Assembly: GCF_963662255.1 (NCBI RefSeq) | Contig: NC_085047.1 | Span: forward strand, 96,541,619-96,605,618 | DNA length: 64,000 nt | Source: Cinclus cinclus | Lineage: Eukaryota; Chordata; Aves; Passeriformes; Cinclidae | Direction: 5' to 3' | Notes under the pieces: generated by a model | Told to the model about the DNA's origin: nothing | The model's database searches: none | The model's input: the letters and a program-made list of their open reading frames with translations, nothing else | Shown here: in pieces, positions 12,306 to 24,692 of the stretch | Layout of the letters: each line of letters starts with the position of its first letter | Position numbering within the stretch: position 1 is the first letter of the stretch | Program-made: the position numbers and the translations under genes

Positions 12306-14231
12306 ACAATTTTTTTCAGTTGGGATCTGCTAACTCATTTTTGCTTATGTCTTGTATGATCTTGCTGATGAGAGATGGCATATTTGCTCCAGGATGTAGA
12401 AAATGTGTTTAGTTTCTCTGCTACTTTCTCCTCCATTATTAGCCTGATGAAAAAAGAAATAAAAGTTACGGCTGTCATTTCCAAATGAATCTGGAGGAAT
12501 AATATAGCTTTTCTTTTTTCAGTTGAAGGGAGTACTTATTTCCATTAACCTACACTGAAAAGTCCAGTTTTAATGCATCAGCTATGTCAGAGAAAGTAGA
12601 TTGATTCACTGTACTTCTGATGTCAGTAACCAGCATGTTCTTGGAAATGCCTCAGAAGATGCTACAAAAATTTAAAAAGTTAAAAAAGAAAAGTTAAAAA
12701 AATGTCTAGAAAAGATGAAAAAGTGAATACTATGAGCTTTTCAGAAATGGAGGTTTTATCATTCACTTGACAGAAATTAGTATTTATGCAAAGATGAATG
12801 TAACTTGCAAAAGCAGTAAGAACAAAATAGCCCAGATATAACAATATGCTGCAAGACTTTCTAAGTAAGGACAACACAGCATATGAAGGAAACATGAGCG
12901 TATTGAAAACTACATTATAGAACAATGTCAGAAATCTTTGACTGTGGTAGGAAAAACACACTAACTTTAACTGAGTTCTAAAAGAAATTTACAGTGTTTT
13001 CTGCTGACTGAGAAATGTTGTGGAAGACCCTTGTGGATGACTTAAAAAATTCAGGAGTAGAAAAGAGAAGTTGCAAGTAGAAGTACTGCCGGGCCAGTGA
13101 AGAAAAAGACATAAAGATTGAACAATGAAATGCAACTGAAGTATTATTCCTAATTTGAGAGTTCAGATGGAATCAGAAAGATTTGATGTGCCATTTTCAA
13201 GAGAGAAAGCAAAAGTTTTTCTTTTAAAATGGAAAAGTCCACTCAAGACTCAGAATTCTAAATACAAAGAAGTTCCATTTTCATTTGTTTCTTTATTGAG
13301 AAGCAGTACCAAATTGGACAATTATTCAACTGAAAGGCAATTGTCATACTGGAAGAAAAGCCTAAAAGACACATTAATAAAATACTTCCTTGAGTATTTA
13401 ATGTTTGTGACTTGTTAAACCAATATGGAAGAGTATGGTTACAAGCCTCATCAAAAATCCAAAATACAAAGCCTCTTGATAAGCTTTGGGACCATGTATA
13501 TCTATTGCTTTTTCATACTGATGTGTGTATAACAGAATTCAATGTTGAAAGCATTCACAGTTATAATGTCACTGCATGTGACATGCCTTAGAGAATTATT
13601 CTCTGGCTAATAACATTAATTTTCTTTCAATGTAGGCTAAGCACCTTATTAATGCTATTAATTATAATTCATATGAGAGCAGATGAAATAATCTTACAGT
13701 CCAAAAATGGAAAAAGAAATGATGAATGAATCAATGAATGCACTATCATCCTTTTCTTCCTTCCTCTATTCCCTTCTTTCATTCCTTCATTCCTGATTGA
13801 GTATAAGAAGAAAAATGGATATGTTCAGAAATTGTTTTTGATGTAAATTGCACTACACTAATTTAATCCAAAACAGATCACTGCAAAGAGTTTTGGAGCC
13901 CCCTGTAGACATGCATGCAAGCTGTGTGAAGGCACACTAATCCAACACCACTTTTTCAAATGGCTGGCTATTATTCTGTTAGCAGTAGCAGAACTACATA
14001 TCAGGTCTTCTTCCTTTGTAGGATAATCCCAACTGAAAGGCTTAGATGTAAAAAAATCTCAGAAATTCTAGTCTGGCACAGGCTAGGTAACTGTAAAATG
14101 GGAGCCTTGTCTGGATGTCTTTATTATATGAATGCCCTGAAAGCTGAAAAAACTGTCTCCCTCCCATGATCTTTTAACCTGTTATAGGATCGAGTTAATA
14201 ATATTACAAGTAAATATTACAGTCACGTGAT

Positions 14232-14409
14232 GGAAAGGAAAGGAAAGGAAAGGAAAGGAAAGGAAAGGAAAGGAAAGGAAAGGAAAGGAAAGGAAAGGAA
14301 AGGAAAGGAAAGGAAAGGAAAGGAAAGGAAAGGAAAGGAAAGGAAAGGAAAGGAAAGGAAAGGAAAGGAAAGGAAAGGAAAGGAAAGGAAAGGAAAGGAA
14401 AGGAAAGGA
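14232..14409 (+). repeat. Pentanucleotide microsatellite (GGAAA)n, about 35.6 perfect copies
   Basis: A continuous array of GGAAA, 178 bp long, with no interruption in the given sequence. The + strand is all purine, so the array has mirror symmetry and could form triplex (H-) DNA. Open frames across it on both strands (lysine/glutamate/arginine-rich and phenylalanine/leucine/serine/proline-rich) are artefacts of the repeat. Confidence 0.98.
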
Positions 14410-14504
14410 CTCACAAAACATCTTACATGTAACTTTTATTTGAAATATCTTAAAACGTTTTATGGAATTTTATAGGAAAAATATAAGTCGATATGTTCCC
14501 AGTA

Positions 14505-14934
14505 TCAAAGGGATAGAGAGCTACTGAACAGTGTCCAGAAAAGGGTTATAAGAGAGACTAGAGAATTTTTAAGGAGAAAAACCTGTGAGAGCTGGGACTG
14601 AAGCCCTATGCAGCCTGGAGAAGAGAGTTATTTTTATCTTATTGACCTATATAAATGAACTGAAGGAGGGGTGCAAAGAGAATGGGCCCAGGTTCTTCTC
14701 ATTTGTGCCCAGTGGCAAGAAGGAATCGGCACAAATTAAAACATGTGAGATTTCCTCTGAACGTCAGGGAAAACTTTTCTCCTCTGAGGATGATCACACA
14801 CTAACACAGATTGCCATAGAGGTGTGAAGTCTGGAGATGGTCCAGGGCTCCAAGTGGCCCTGTTTAAGCAAAAGGCTTGGGCCAGGTAGCCTCCAGAGGC
14901 CCCTTCTGACCTCAATCCTTCTGTGATTCTGTGA
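14505..14934 (+). mobile_element. CR1 LINE, 5'-truncated 3' end
   Basis: A CR1 3' region in sense orientation with recognisable segments, such as 'gtgcccagtggcaagaa' and 'gaggccccttctgacctcaa'. It ends with the CR1 tail TTCTGTGATTCTGTGA at 14919-14934. A short (CAA)n run follows at 14947-14969. The start is approximate; it begins about 100 bp after the GGAAA array. Confidence 0.9.
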
Positions 14935-15101
14935 GATGAGGAAGAAAACAACAACAACAACAACAACAAAAATCTGTTCACTAAAGTCAAATCATATTTG
15001 AAACAAAATCAAATACAACCTTTAAAAGTCAGTGTAGAGGAACAAAGGAACTATGAAGCAAGCAGAAGCCAGATACTGTCATGATCATGATACATGTCCT
15101 C

Positions 15102-15345
15102 CTCTTCTCTTCTCTTCTCTTCTCTTCTCTTCTCTTCTCTTCTCTTCTCTTCTCTTCTCTTCTCTTCTCTTCTCTTCTCTTCTCTTCTCTTCTCTTCTCT
15201 TCTCTTCTCTTCTCTTCTCTTCTCTTCTCTTCTCTTCTCTTCTCTTCTCTTCTCTTCTCTTCTCTTCTCTTCTCTTCTCTTCTCTTCTCTTCTCTTCTCT
15301 TCTCTTCTCTTCTCTTCTCTTCTCTTCTCTTCTCTTCTCTTCTCT
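15102..15345 (+). repeat. Pentanucleotide microsatellite (TCTTC)n, about 48.8 perfect copies
   Basis: A perfect, uninterrupted 244-bp pyrimidine array on the + strand ((GAAGA)n on the minus strand). It directly abuts the 5' truncation point of the CR1 copy that starts at 15346. The open frames crossing it are repeat artefacts. Confidence 0.98.
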
Positions 15346-15806
15346 AATGTGACCCCACCTGGAGTAATGCATCCAGGTCCAGAGGAGAGCCACAGAAATG
15401 GTCAAGAGTTCTGGAAACATTCTTCTCTGAAAAAAGACTGAAAGAGCTGAGGTTCTTTAGCTTGGGGAGCTGAAATTGTTTAGCCCAGGGACGGATAGGT
15501 TCCAGGGTTATTGCTGCCTTTCAATATATAAAGGGGGCCAGTAAAAAGGTGGAGAGGGACTTGTTGCCAATGCCTGTGTTGACAAGACAAGGGACAATGG
15601 TTTTAAACTGAAAGAGAGCAGGTTTAGCTTAGCTATTAGAAAGTAATTGTGATGAGACACTTGATCAAGTTACCCAGAGAAGCTGTGGGTGTCCCGTTAC
15701 TGGCATTGTTCAGGGTCAAGTTGTACAGGGCTCTGAGCCATGTGGCAGGGAGATTGGACTAGATGATCTTTGAAGGTCCCTTCCAACCTGAACCATTTTG
15801 TGATGT
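15346..15806 (+). mobile_element. CR1 LINE, 5'-truncated 3' end, flanked by a pentamer array
   Basis: A CR1 3' region in sense orientation, from 'tgaccccacctggagtaatg' through 'ggagattggactagatgatc' to 'ggtcccttccaacctg', with a decayed tail near 15798-15806. Its 5' edge coincides with the end of the TCTTC array. Confidence 0.92.
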
Positions 15807-18800
15807 GCTATTACTATACTGATAGACAAATTTTGAGAATGCTAATGACATCTTAAATAGATTTTCCTTACAAGGAAATAATAACCCATAACCTTTTTTT
15901 TAACTAAAAGTAACTATGTAATTAAGCCTTAGATATCTGAAGAAATTGAACCTTACATGAGGAACATTTATGACTTGTTGAAGCATTTGCAATACTCTGC
16001 AACACAACTCTCTGGGGCGACATGTAGCCTCTACTGAAATGGATCAAGGTAGATGTAAAGTATACTCTCTTCACTGAGGAAGGACAGTGGGGTAAAATCT
16101 GGTAGGACTAATTAAAAGCCGGACCACTTTTCAACTGTTTTTCTTTGATTCCACTGTTGTCATTATTGAGAATTATCTATAAATACATGTCTTCACACAG
16201 CACTTTGAAATAGGAAGAGAAGGGCAGAAGCTCCACCAAGCCAGCTCCAGACTTTTGTGAAAAACATCTAATTTATTTATTTCCCAATGAGATTTCCTAG
16301 TGTAATAAAAGTGATTATATCAGTAATATGCGCAGGATAAAGCTGTGCCTCCTAATCTCTATGCCACCCATTTGCGAGATGATGAAAACGAAATCCTTAC
16401 ATACCTTATATCTGATGAATTTGTGCGTGTTTAAATAGTTAACATGCTAAGTATATGAACTTGATCACATCCTCTACTTTTAATCTTTATTCTACTCTGG
16501 AATTATGTCAATCAAGTGTCTAAGTGAAAACCATTCCAATTTAATATAAACTATTTTTAATGACCCTTGTGGCATCTTTCTCTGTTTTAGTAATAGATAT
16601 ACCACTGCTTCATTAATAGGTGAAAATAATGCTTTCAGAAACAAAACAAAAGTTACTTTAGAAAATAATATATTTAGGAGACAGAAAACTGAATTATGCC
16701 CAAAAGGCTCATAGGAATTCTTGCTCTGATGAAAGTAATGTAGCCTAACACATTCAGAAAGCAAAGAGAAAAAAAGAGTATTTTTTTTTCACATTTTAAA
16801 GCCAGTGTTTTAAACTTATAATCCTTTAAGATCTTAAAGTTGACTGATTATTTTTAATTACAAAGTAATTAAAATTTAATTTTAATATTTATTTCAAGCT
16901 ATTCTGGGCTGAACTTACATTCCTAGAGGTTGGTTGTTTGGGGTTTTGTGGGAGGTTTGTGGGTTTTTATAATGTTCTTCCAATACTGAACAATAACTAT
17001 CTTCCTTCTGGTAAGCAACATAGTATTATAAAAAATTAATCAGAAATCAATATTTCTTTTTTTCCCCGTTGCATGTAACTTTTAGTGTTTGTTATTTTGA
17101 ATTCTCACGTCTTTGTGTGACTTCGCAGTGTTTGTATACTTTGAACCTCTATTTAGAAACCTATTCTATATGGAACAATCTAAAATTGTACCACAAATTT
17201 TCTGGGAATTCTGAATTATACTAAAAAATCAAAATAATCATTATTTATAACATGAGAGAAAAAAAAAAGGATAAATTCCTATTGCTTTGAGAAAAAAATA
17301 ATGAGCTATCCTTAATTTTTTTTCCAAGAAAAAATCCTGCTCACCTAGATAAGCCTAATTTATCATGGCTTTTCACCTTATGTAGTCATTTGTAACAGTG
17401 CAACATCGATTTAAAAGATAAGCAAAGCAGAATGATGCCACGTGATCAGAAGCAGCAGATAAGCATTGATCTTATCCAGTCACTGTATATGTCACATAAT
17501 GTTGGCTGAGCCTGAAAACTTAAAAATAAAATTAAAAATCTGGAAATGGATGCCTGATGCTGATAGTGCATTCCTTGACCTTGCTTTTCTGGATGTATAC
17601 TTGGGTACATCTCAAATCTATAAGGTTTAATATTAGGCTGGTTTTCTTATTGTATAAGATGTTCAGCCAGTGCCCCTGAAGAAGAAGGTATTCAGCCAAT
17701 ACAGGTACTCTGTGACTAGGATAGAATTTTCCCACCCTGTCTTGCCTTCTGCTCTTATCCTAGCATTAAGAAACTGTTTCTTCAGCTAAGACAGTAGTTA
17801 AGCTCTTGATGCACATTCACTCTTTAGGTCACATCTGGGAAAATTGTCAGTATGGGTACAGATTAAAAACATTTGTGGTACTGACTTTTATGATATGGAT
17901 GCTTTCCAGTTACAATCTGCTCTAAAACCCAAACCCATTTCATATGTCACTAAGCAGCAATGACTTTCAGTCACTACTGAATGGGACCAAATTTAAGAGG
18001 TGACTAGGTGATGAAAGACTCCTGTTTCCACTATGATAAGCCTCCTGACCTACCTAATCCTCCTTAAGTCCAGTTTCCTTTTTCTATATCACATCTTTGT
18101 ATACAGCAAAGCTCCTCAGAACATTATTTACAAGATTACAAGGCACGTTTTAAGTGGCCGTTTCTGTAGCACTTTTTAATGAGTCATGTTCAAATAATGT
18201 CTTAGTACTCCATGGTGGAAAAAAATCAGTGTAATGTAGTTTGGGGTAATAGTGCTGTGGAGTTCAAAATTTGCTGCCAGCTGCTTAAGAGGTTTCATTT
18301 GCATCCGATATTGCAGAAGTTAAATTGTCAGTGCAATATGTGATAGGGCACTGTGCATTTTTCTTTACAAAAATATAATCATGTAATGTTCAAAAGTGTA
18401 AAGGTTTTCTTTTAATTATGAAGCTCTTAAAATTTGGTCTAATACAAAACCGGTGACATGACATCTAGCATTGTGTTAGATCAAAATGTTGTAATTGGTG
18501 AAAAAAATTAGCACTGCTCTTAAACAAGCTAAATTCCGTTAGTAAGAGAAATGTCAAAGTCTGTTTTAGATAAACTAGAAATAAAAGAGAATCCTAATGA
18601 CTCCAAGCAATATGGATAAATCCAGGCAAGGAGGAAAGGAAGTTCTCTAATGAAATGTGCAACCAGCCTTTTGTTTAACTATTGCCTCTGAAGTTTAATT
18701 TTACATATAAATGGTGTAGTTGGATTTTGCTCCTTGCTTAAGGTGGGTAGGGAAAACCATTATCAGTTAGATTAAGAGCACAGCAAAGATTTAAGCCAAA

Positions 18801-21800
18801 ATTCACCTACAGAAATGCAGGTGAATATGGGCAAAGATCTGATCATGTATACTCAGATAAAGGTTGCAATAGGGGAACAAAATGGGGCCAGCTCTGTTCA
18901 AATTGTAGACAGTCTCCAAAATACAGACTGGAGAAACAATTTTAAGGAAGCTGCTAAAGGTTTTGCTCATTGAGGGCCTTTGCATAGCAACCTTTTTAGC
19001 ACAGATACTGGGAAAGCTTTCAAGAAAGATTACGTTTGCACTGTGCTAGAAAAAAATCCACAGAAATTTAGTAGGTCAGTCATCCAGAGCAAGGGATCAG
19101 GATGATAGATTTTACTCACTTTGGCAGAAGTGTTGCTGTTGTCAACCTTTAACCTTTGGCCCTGAATTAGGAACATGACTTTTGCCATTCTTTTTCTTCA
19201 ATAATTGGACACTGAAAGCATATCTGTGTAGGTATTTATAGAGCCTGTAATCATGGTTTTGTAAAGAATGTGACTGTGCTAGTAGGAGAAGGGTGTTGCT
19301 GGTAGTAGTTGCATATCTATGAAAGAAGCCTAAACATGCAACTAAGGAACAGAGAAACTGAAAATGTCAAGGATTTTTGATCTGGGTGTTTAAACCTTCT
19401 CATCCATACCTCTTCCTTGTACCTTTAGATGGTTTTGTAGTGGATTACCCAGTACCTTAACATAGCTGATACAGCCCATACATGCATACAAACATGCAGA
19501 AGGCACAAGTGAACATTGTAAGACTATGAAGTCAAGTACTCAAAGATAGAAAAAAAATCATTCTTCCTATGCTTGTGATTTGTGGTACAGTTTTTTAACA
19601 TATGTTTACATGCTATTTCTTTTCCCATTGGAATCCTATCTCCTCATCACAGAATGCCTTCTTAATGAGCAGCTTCTCAACAGTAGGTGTATTCCTCATT
19701 GTTAAATATGAATTCTCATGTTTTATTTAACACATGCTATTGAAGTACTGTTTTGAAGGCAGATTCTTTGACATCTCTCATCTTTTCTGTGTCAGTACTT
19801 TGCTACAGTGTATAACAGATTTGCAAATAAGCATTTTCACAAAGCCTTTGTAAGATAGGGAAATCTCATTAATCTGTTTCTCAGAAGGAAAACTGAGACA
19901 CAGAGATGATGTTCAGTTTTACCTACTGAGATACAACTTTGTTGCTAGTCACCCACCAATCCAGATCTGGATATATAGTAAAGCATTAGGATTTTAATTC
20001 AGCTAGCATGGGATTTGGAAAGGAGGAAATATAAGTAATTTTTTTTCACAGTCTTGATTCATGTTGGAGGCTAGAAATGGTTGGAATGTGCACCTGGACT
20101 CAGGAACTCAGATTTTCTTCTGGTCCCAGAGATTTAGTGGTATTTTTTGAGGATAATTAAATATGTTTTCCAATATATGGACTGTAATGATATGAACAGT
20201 TTCTTTTATGACTCAGGGAATGTCTTCTACCATTTTTTTCATAGGTGTCTGCATATTGATATGTAGCTGTAGAAAAAACCCTAAAACTGATCATGTTTAT
20301 TTCAGTTTCAGTGATGATACTGAGAATACTAGAGATTCTTTTAAAATAATCCATGGTGTTTTTTGGAGAGAGACATGAAACTTTTTCATGCTTCTTTTGA
20401 AATGTATGTTAATTTTTTTGAGACTGTGCTGCTTAAAAAAAGTTGAGCTTATTCTGAGTGAAAGCAGTAATCATACAATAAAGCTTATGACAGTATTGAT
20501 TCTGTATTGTTCATCAATAGACTGGTTCATATTAGTGAATTTCCATGCAGAATTTCATGCTGCTGATTCACAAGGCTCAAATTGCAGATGGTAATAAGCT
20601 CTTATCGATGAGGTTTGTAGAACTGCCTTCTTATTGACTCTGGCTGGTAATTTTTCAATGGTACATTTGACTGCTTAAACAACCATACTATATAATAGGA
20701 AGGGTGGTAATACTACTAAATATAATATTTTTTTCTAAAAAACAGTTGCTTATATTGCATTAAAGAAAGCTTTTTATTGGTTTTTTTGTATAATAAAAAA
20801 TGTAATAATGAGATAAATAATGACATTTTCAGGGCAGGGGGAAGCAATAGAGTAATGATGCAGTGATTAGTGAAAGGCATGCTGGTAAAGTGGTAATTTT
20901 GCTCTGCAGCTTTTTCCCTCACCACTTGATTGTACAAAAAGGCATTTCTATTTCAATTTAGGATGCTGTTTAAGAAAAACTGAAACTGAATCTTTATTTT
21001 TCATTCCTATCATTCTTTTTTTACTCCCGATGTTTGTGATGCAGGGGTTGTGTGTTTCACAGTGTACTCAGGTTGTTTTTTACTACTTTGAATGCTTTAT
21101 TTTTGTTTTTGCTTTCTTTTGGCTTTGTATACACACTTCTATTTTTAAATCATTCTCTCCCCCTACCCATGAAACTTTCTTTATAACATTTCTTTATGAA
21201 GAGCACATTTCAGTAACCCTGAGAAAACTGAACTGATTTTGTATTACAGTAGTAAGCTCAATATCCGAAGGAACACCTGACCCCTAAGGGCTGAGTTGCT
21301 TACTAGGGATGAACAAAAAGAGACTCCATGATAATCAAATTCTTGCCTTAGACCAGCATGAAGTTATATTCCACAGCTTTAGTGGATCTTGCAGCCTTAC
21401 GATTCCACAAGAGGGGAGGCAGAGCATCCTCCTCTCCTTCACCTCCCTTTTTTTTTAAACCAGCTTCCAGAGAAAATAGACAGAAGGAGAAAGAGAAGAA
21501 GAGAGGAATCTTCCTTTTTCAGCAAGTGCCCTTTTAGCAAACTACTGGATGGACTCATTCATAATGTCACACTTACCTTGCCTACAGTTATTGTGATTAA
21601 CTTAGGTCCTTCAGTTTACATGGTTTTATAAGACTGTTGCCATTTCACTGTTGTGAGAGTAAAGGGTTTTGGCTCTTTAGGCTCTTGTATCTCAGTGGTT
21701 GAAATAGTTATGGGCTAGAAATCAAGCTTATTTTCATTTCTTAATCAGACTAGCATTTAAAAACAAAGCAGGAAACAATAAATAATACAAGTGTAACTGT

Positions 21801-22154
21801 ATTTCAATATTATAGAATGGCCTACTCCAGAAAAGCAGTATAAACTTTATCTTCCTGTGAACTTAATGCCACATGTTTGAAAGAAATTAATCATTCAGGA
21901 TGCTTCATTATTTCTCGTAAAGTCAATGAAGATACTAGTTGTGCTAATGTGAAAAGTATAGCCAATGCATAGTATTTCAATGTATAGTATATTACTATAT
22001 GTGTAAAAGGTAGCAGAGTGCTTTTAATCTAAGTGCTTCAGTTGATTTTGACATCACAAAATCACAGTGTATACATTAAGCAAGTAATAAATGAATATTT
22101 TTTATTTATTTGTTTATAATTCGAACACATATAATTTATCCTTTCCATTTGGCA

Positions 22155-22795
22155 GATGAAAAATTGAATGTGAGCCAACAGTGTGAATTTGCAGCCTAGA
22201 AATCCAGTCATGTCCTGGACTGCATCTAAAGCAGCATGGCCAGCAGGGTGAGGGTGGTGAATCTGCCCCACTACTCTGCCCTTGGCAGATCCCACCTGGA
22301 GTGCTGCATCCAGCTCTGGGATCCTCAGCACAGGAAAGATGTGGGCCTCTCAGGGCTGGTTTAGAGGAGGTTGGTGAAGATGAGCGGAGGGCTGGAGCAC
22401 CTCTCCTATGAAGACAGACTGAGAGAGGTGGGCTGAGAGAGAGCCTGGGGAAGAGAAAGCTCTAGGGAGAATATATAAAGGAAAATACATTATAAGGAAC
22501 ACTGGAGAAAGACTTGATACCAGTACTTGTAGGTGATAGGACAAAGGACTAAAGTTTTAAGCAGCCAAAAGGTTAAACAGATTTATATTGGACATTGGGA
22601 AGAAATACTGGACAATGAGGGTGGTAAGACACTGGAAGAAGTTGCTGAGGAAAGTTGTGAATGCTGCATCACTGGAAGTGTTCAAATACAGATTTTGAGT
22701 AAACTGATCTAGTGACAGATGTCCCTTCCTAAGGCAGGGAGGTTGGACTAGATGATTTTTGAAGCCACCTTCCAAACCAGTATCAGAACAGAGTG
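22155..22795 (+). mobile_element. CR1 LINE, 5'-truncated 3' end
   Basis: A sense CR1 copy starting in the RT C-terminal region ('aaattgaatgtgagccaaca') and running through the 3' UTR to 'ggttggactagatgattttt' and 'ccttccaaaccag'. It has many substitutions and stop codons, and the tail is decayed. Confidence 0.92.
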
Positions 22796-24619
22796 AGACA
22801 TAATGGAACCAGTACAACCTACAGAACAAGGTTTGAACATCTTAGCAGGGGGTTATGAGCAAAGTGCTGATGCTATGGTGGCTTTTTTATCAGCATTTTT
22901 TAAATGACTCAAAATCGGCAGTTGGCCTTAAAAAAAGAAAAAGCCTAAAACCTTTCTACAGGACATAATCTAAATATTCCTGCCTGATCAGAGTTGAGGT
23001 AGTCAAGCTCCATATCCCAAATTTCTCAATCCAACTTTTGTGTGATTCTGCTGCCGTTTGCCAATCTTCTTGTGCAATAACCCCCAGGTGCTGCTTGTAA
23101 AAAAATAGATGGCCGAGTTAAAGAGAACTTTGACAACTTTCTTGGCAAAAAAAAAATACTGGACAATAATATTACATTTACCTCTCAGAATGTAAACTGA
23201 TTTTTTTAGGAGATATTTGATTACTTCCCTTGTTATATATTAACTTTAGGAATTAATGGCAAAATAATAGAAAATAATTGTTATAAATAGGAGGAACTGG
23301 TATATTAAATATATTATCAGGAAATGTATTCAGATACTCTATCCTACTGTTACCATATTTACTTGTTGAATATTGATAATGATAGAGTCATTTCCTGTGT
23401 ATAGCCAGCCATACTTTTCCAATGCCTTCAAGAGCAGAAATCCATTTGCTGGACTGTACTTCTCTCTGCATGTGAAACTGAAACACCAGTGTGTTACTGG
23501 GCTATTGATGGGAAATGTGAAGATTCCAAACATTTCCTGTTCAAAGACATCTGTTTGTATACAAATCCTTACTTCTGATTTTATAGGTTCAGAAATTATT
23601 TGTTCATGAAAACATACATCAATAGGGAGGAACTAACCCTCTACCTGCATATGTATCCATAGGAATAGTGCTATTCCCATGAGTAAGAAATGTGGTGCTT
23701 GGGGCCTTCAAGTGATTATTTGCCATCTGTTCTTTGAAGAGTTTACCTTGGCAATAACTCCTCTCTCCCCAAATAGTCTTTAATTACAGTTAGATTAATT
23801 TGTTCCATGTACCTATGTGACCATTTCAGTTGATCTGTGGTGTTTTTGTGAATGACCTTCCTCATCTCGCAGTGAGCCTTCAGATTGATCCTAAAAATGC
23901 ACATCTCACTGTGATCCTTATATGCAAGGCAGAGCCCTTTCATAATTCTGCCTTGCCTTCACACTAGAAAAATATATCGGTCCAATTTTTGTAACTTCTC
24001 ATTACAAACAAAATGGCACATAACATTCTTAGTATTAAACCTTTGTAAACTCAGATTAATTAGTAATTTCACATGTAACATACTCATTGTTTTATTTATT
24101 ATATGAGTGAAAATTGGAGAAAAAGCAAGACAATGAGCCTAATGGTCTCAGGACCCTCTCTGATCTCATGACTCCACCATGTCTTAGGGGCATCAAACAC
24201 ATCTTGGCCTAAGCAGAGTCCTCAAGTATTTCCAAACCAAATCAAAACAAGAATGGCATATTTCTCTTTCCAGTCCTCATACCAGAAAAAGGCAGATTTT
24301 TCTTCCTCATAGGCATGTGCTGTGCTACTTGAATACTACTCTGAAACTTCAACAGAAACTCTTTTTGAATAGGCTGTGAATATTTTTTCAAGAGCACTTA
24401 TCTGAATTAAGGAATCAAAGTTCCAGTTCATGAGACAGCGAGCAATCTTTTTGAGCTATTAATCTATCATCAATGAGGATGACCTGAAAAATTATTTTCC
24501 TTCCCTTCAGAAAGGATCCTCTGGAATTTAAGTCGGCATATATTTGTCATGTTTAACACATACATATACCAGGGGAAAAACAGGCTCCAAATCATAATTT
24601 GTGTCTCTCAGTGTATTTT

Positions 24620-24692
24620 GGTGTTGTTTTTTGTTTGTTTGTTTGTTTGTTTTGTTTTTTGGGGTTTTCTGTTTTGTTTTGTTTTTTCCCCC
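24620..24692 (+). repeat. T/G-rich low-complexity tract with (TTTG)n and a GGGG run
   Basis: The tract contains several TTTG units, then a T run, GGGG and more T/G sequence. A closely similar layout occurs at 33681-33771, 53419-53468 and 62586-62631. Confidence 0.85.

Noticed and set aside
14182..15441. Long open frames of repeating Lys/Glu/Arg or Phe/Leu/Ser codons
   Set aside because: They are made by perfect pentanucleotide arrays, which are open in every frame without a stop.
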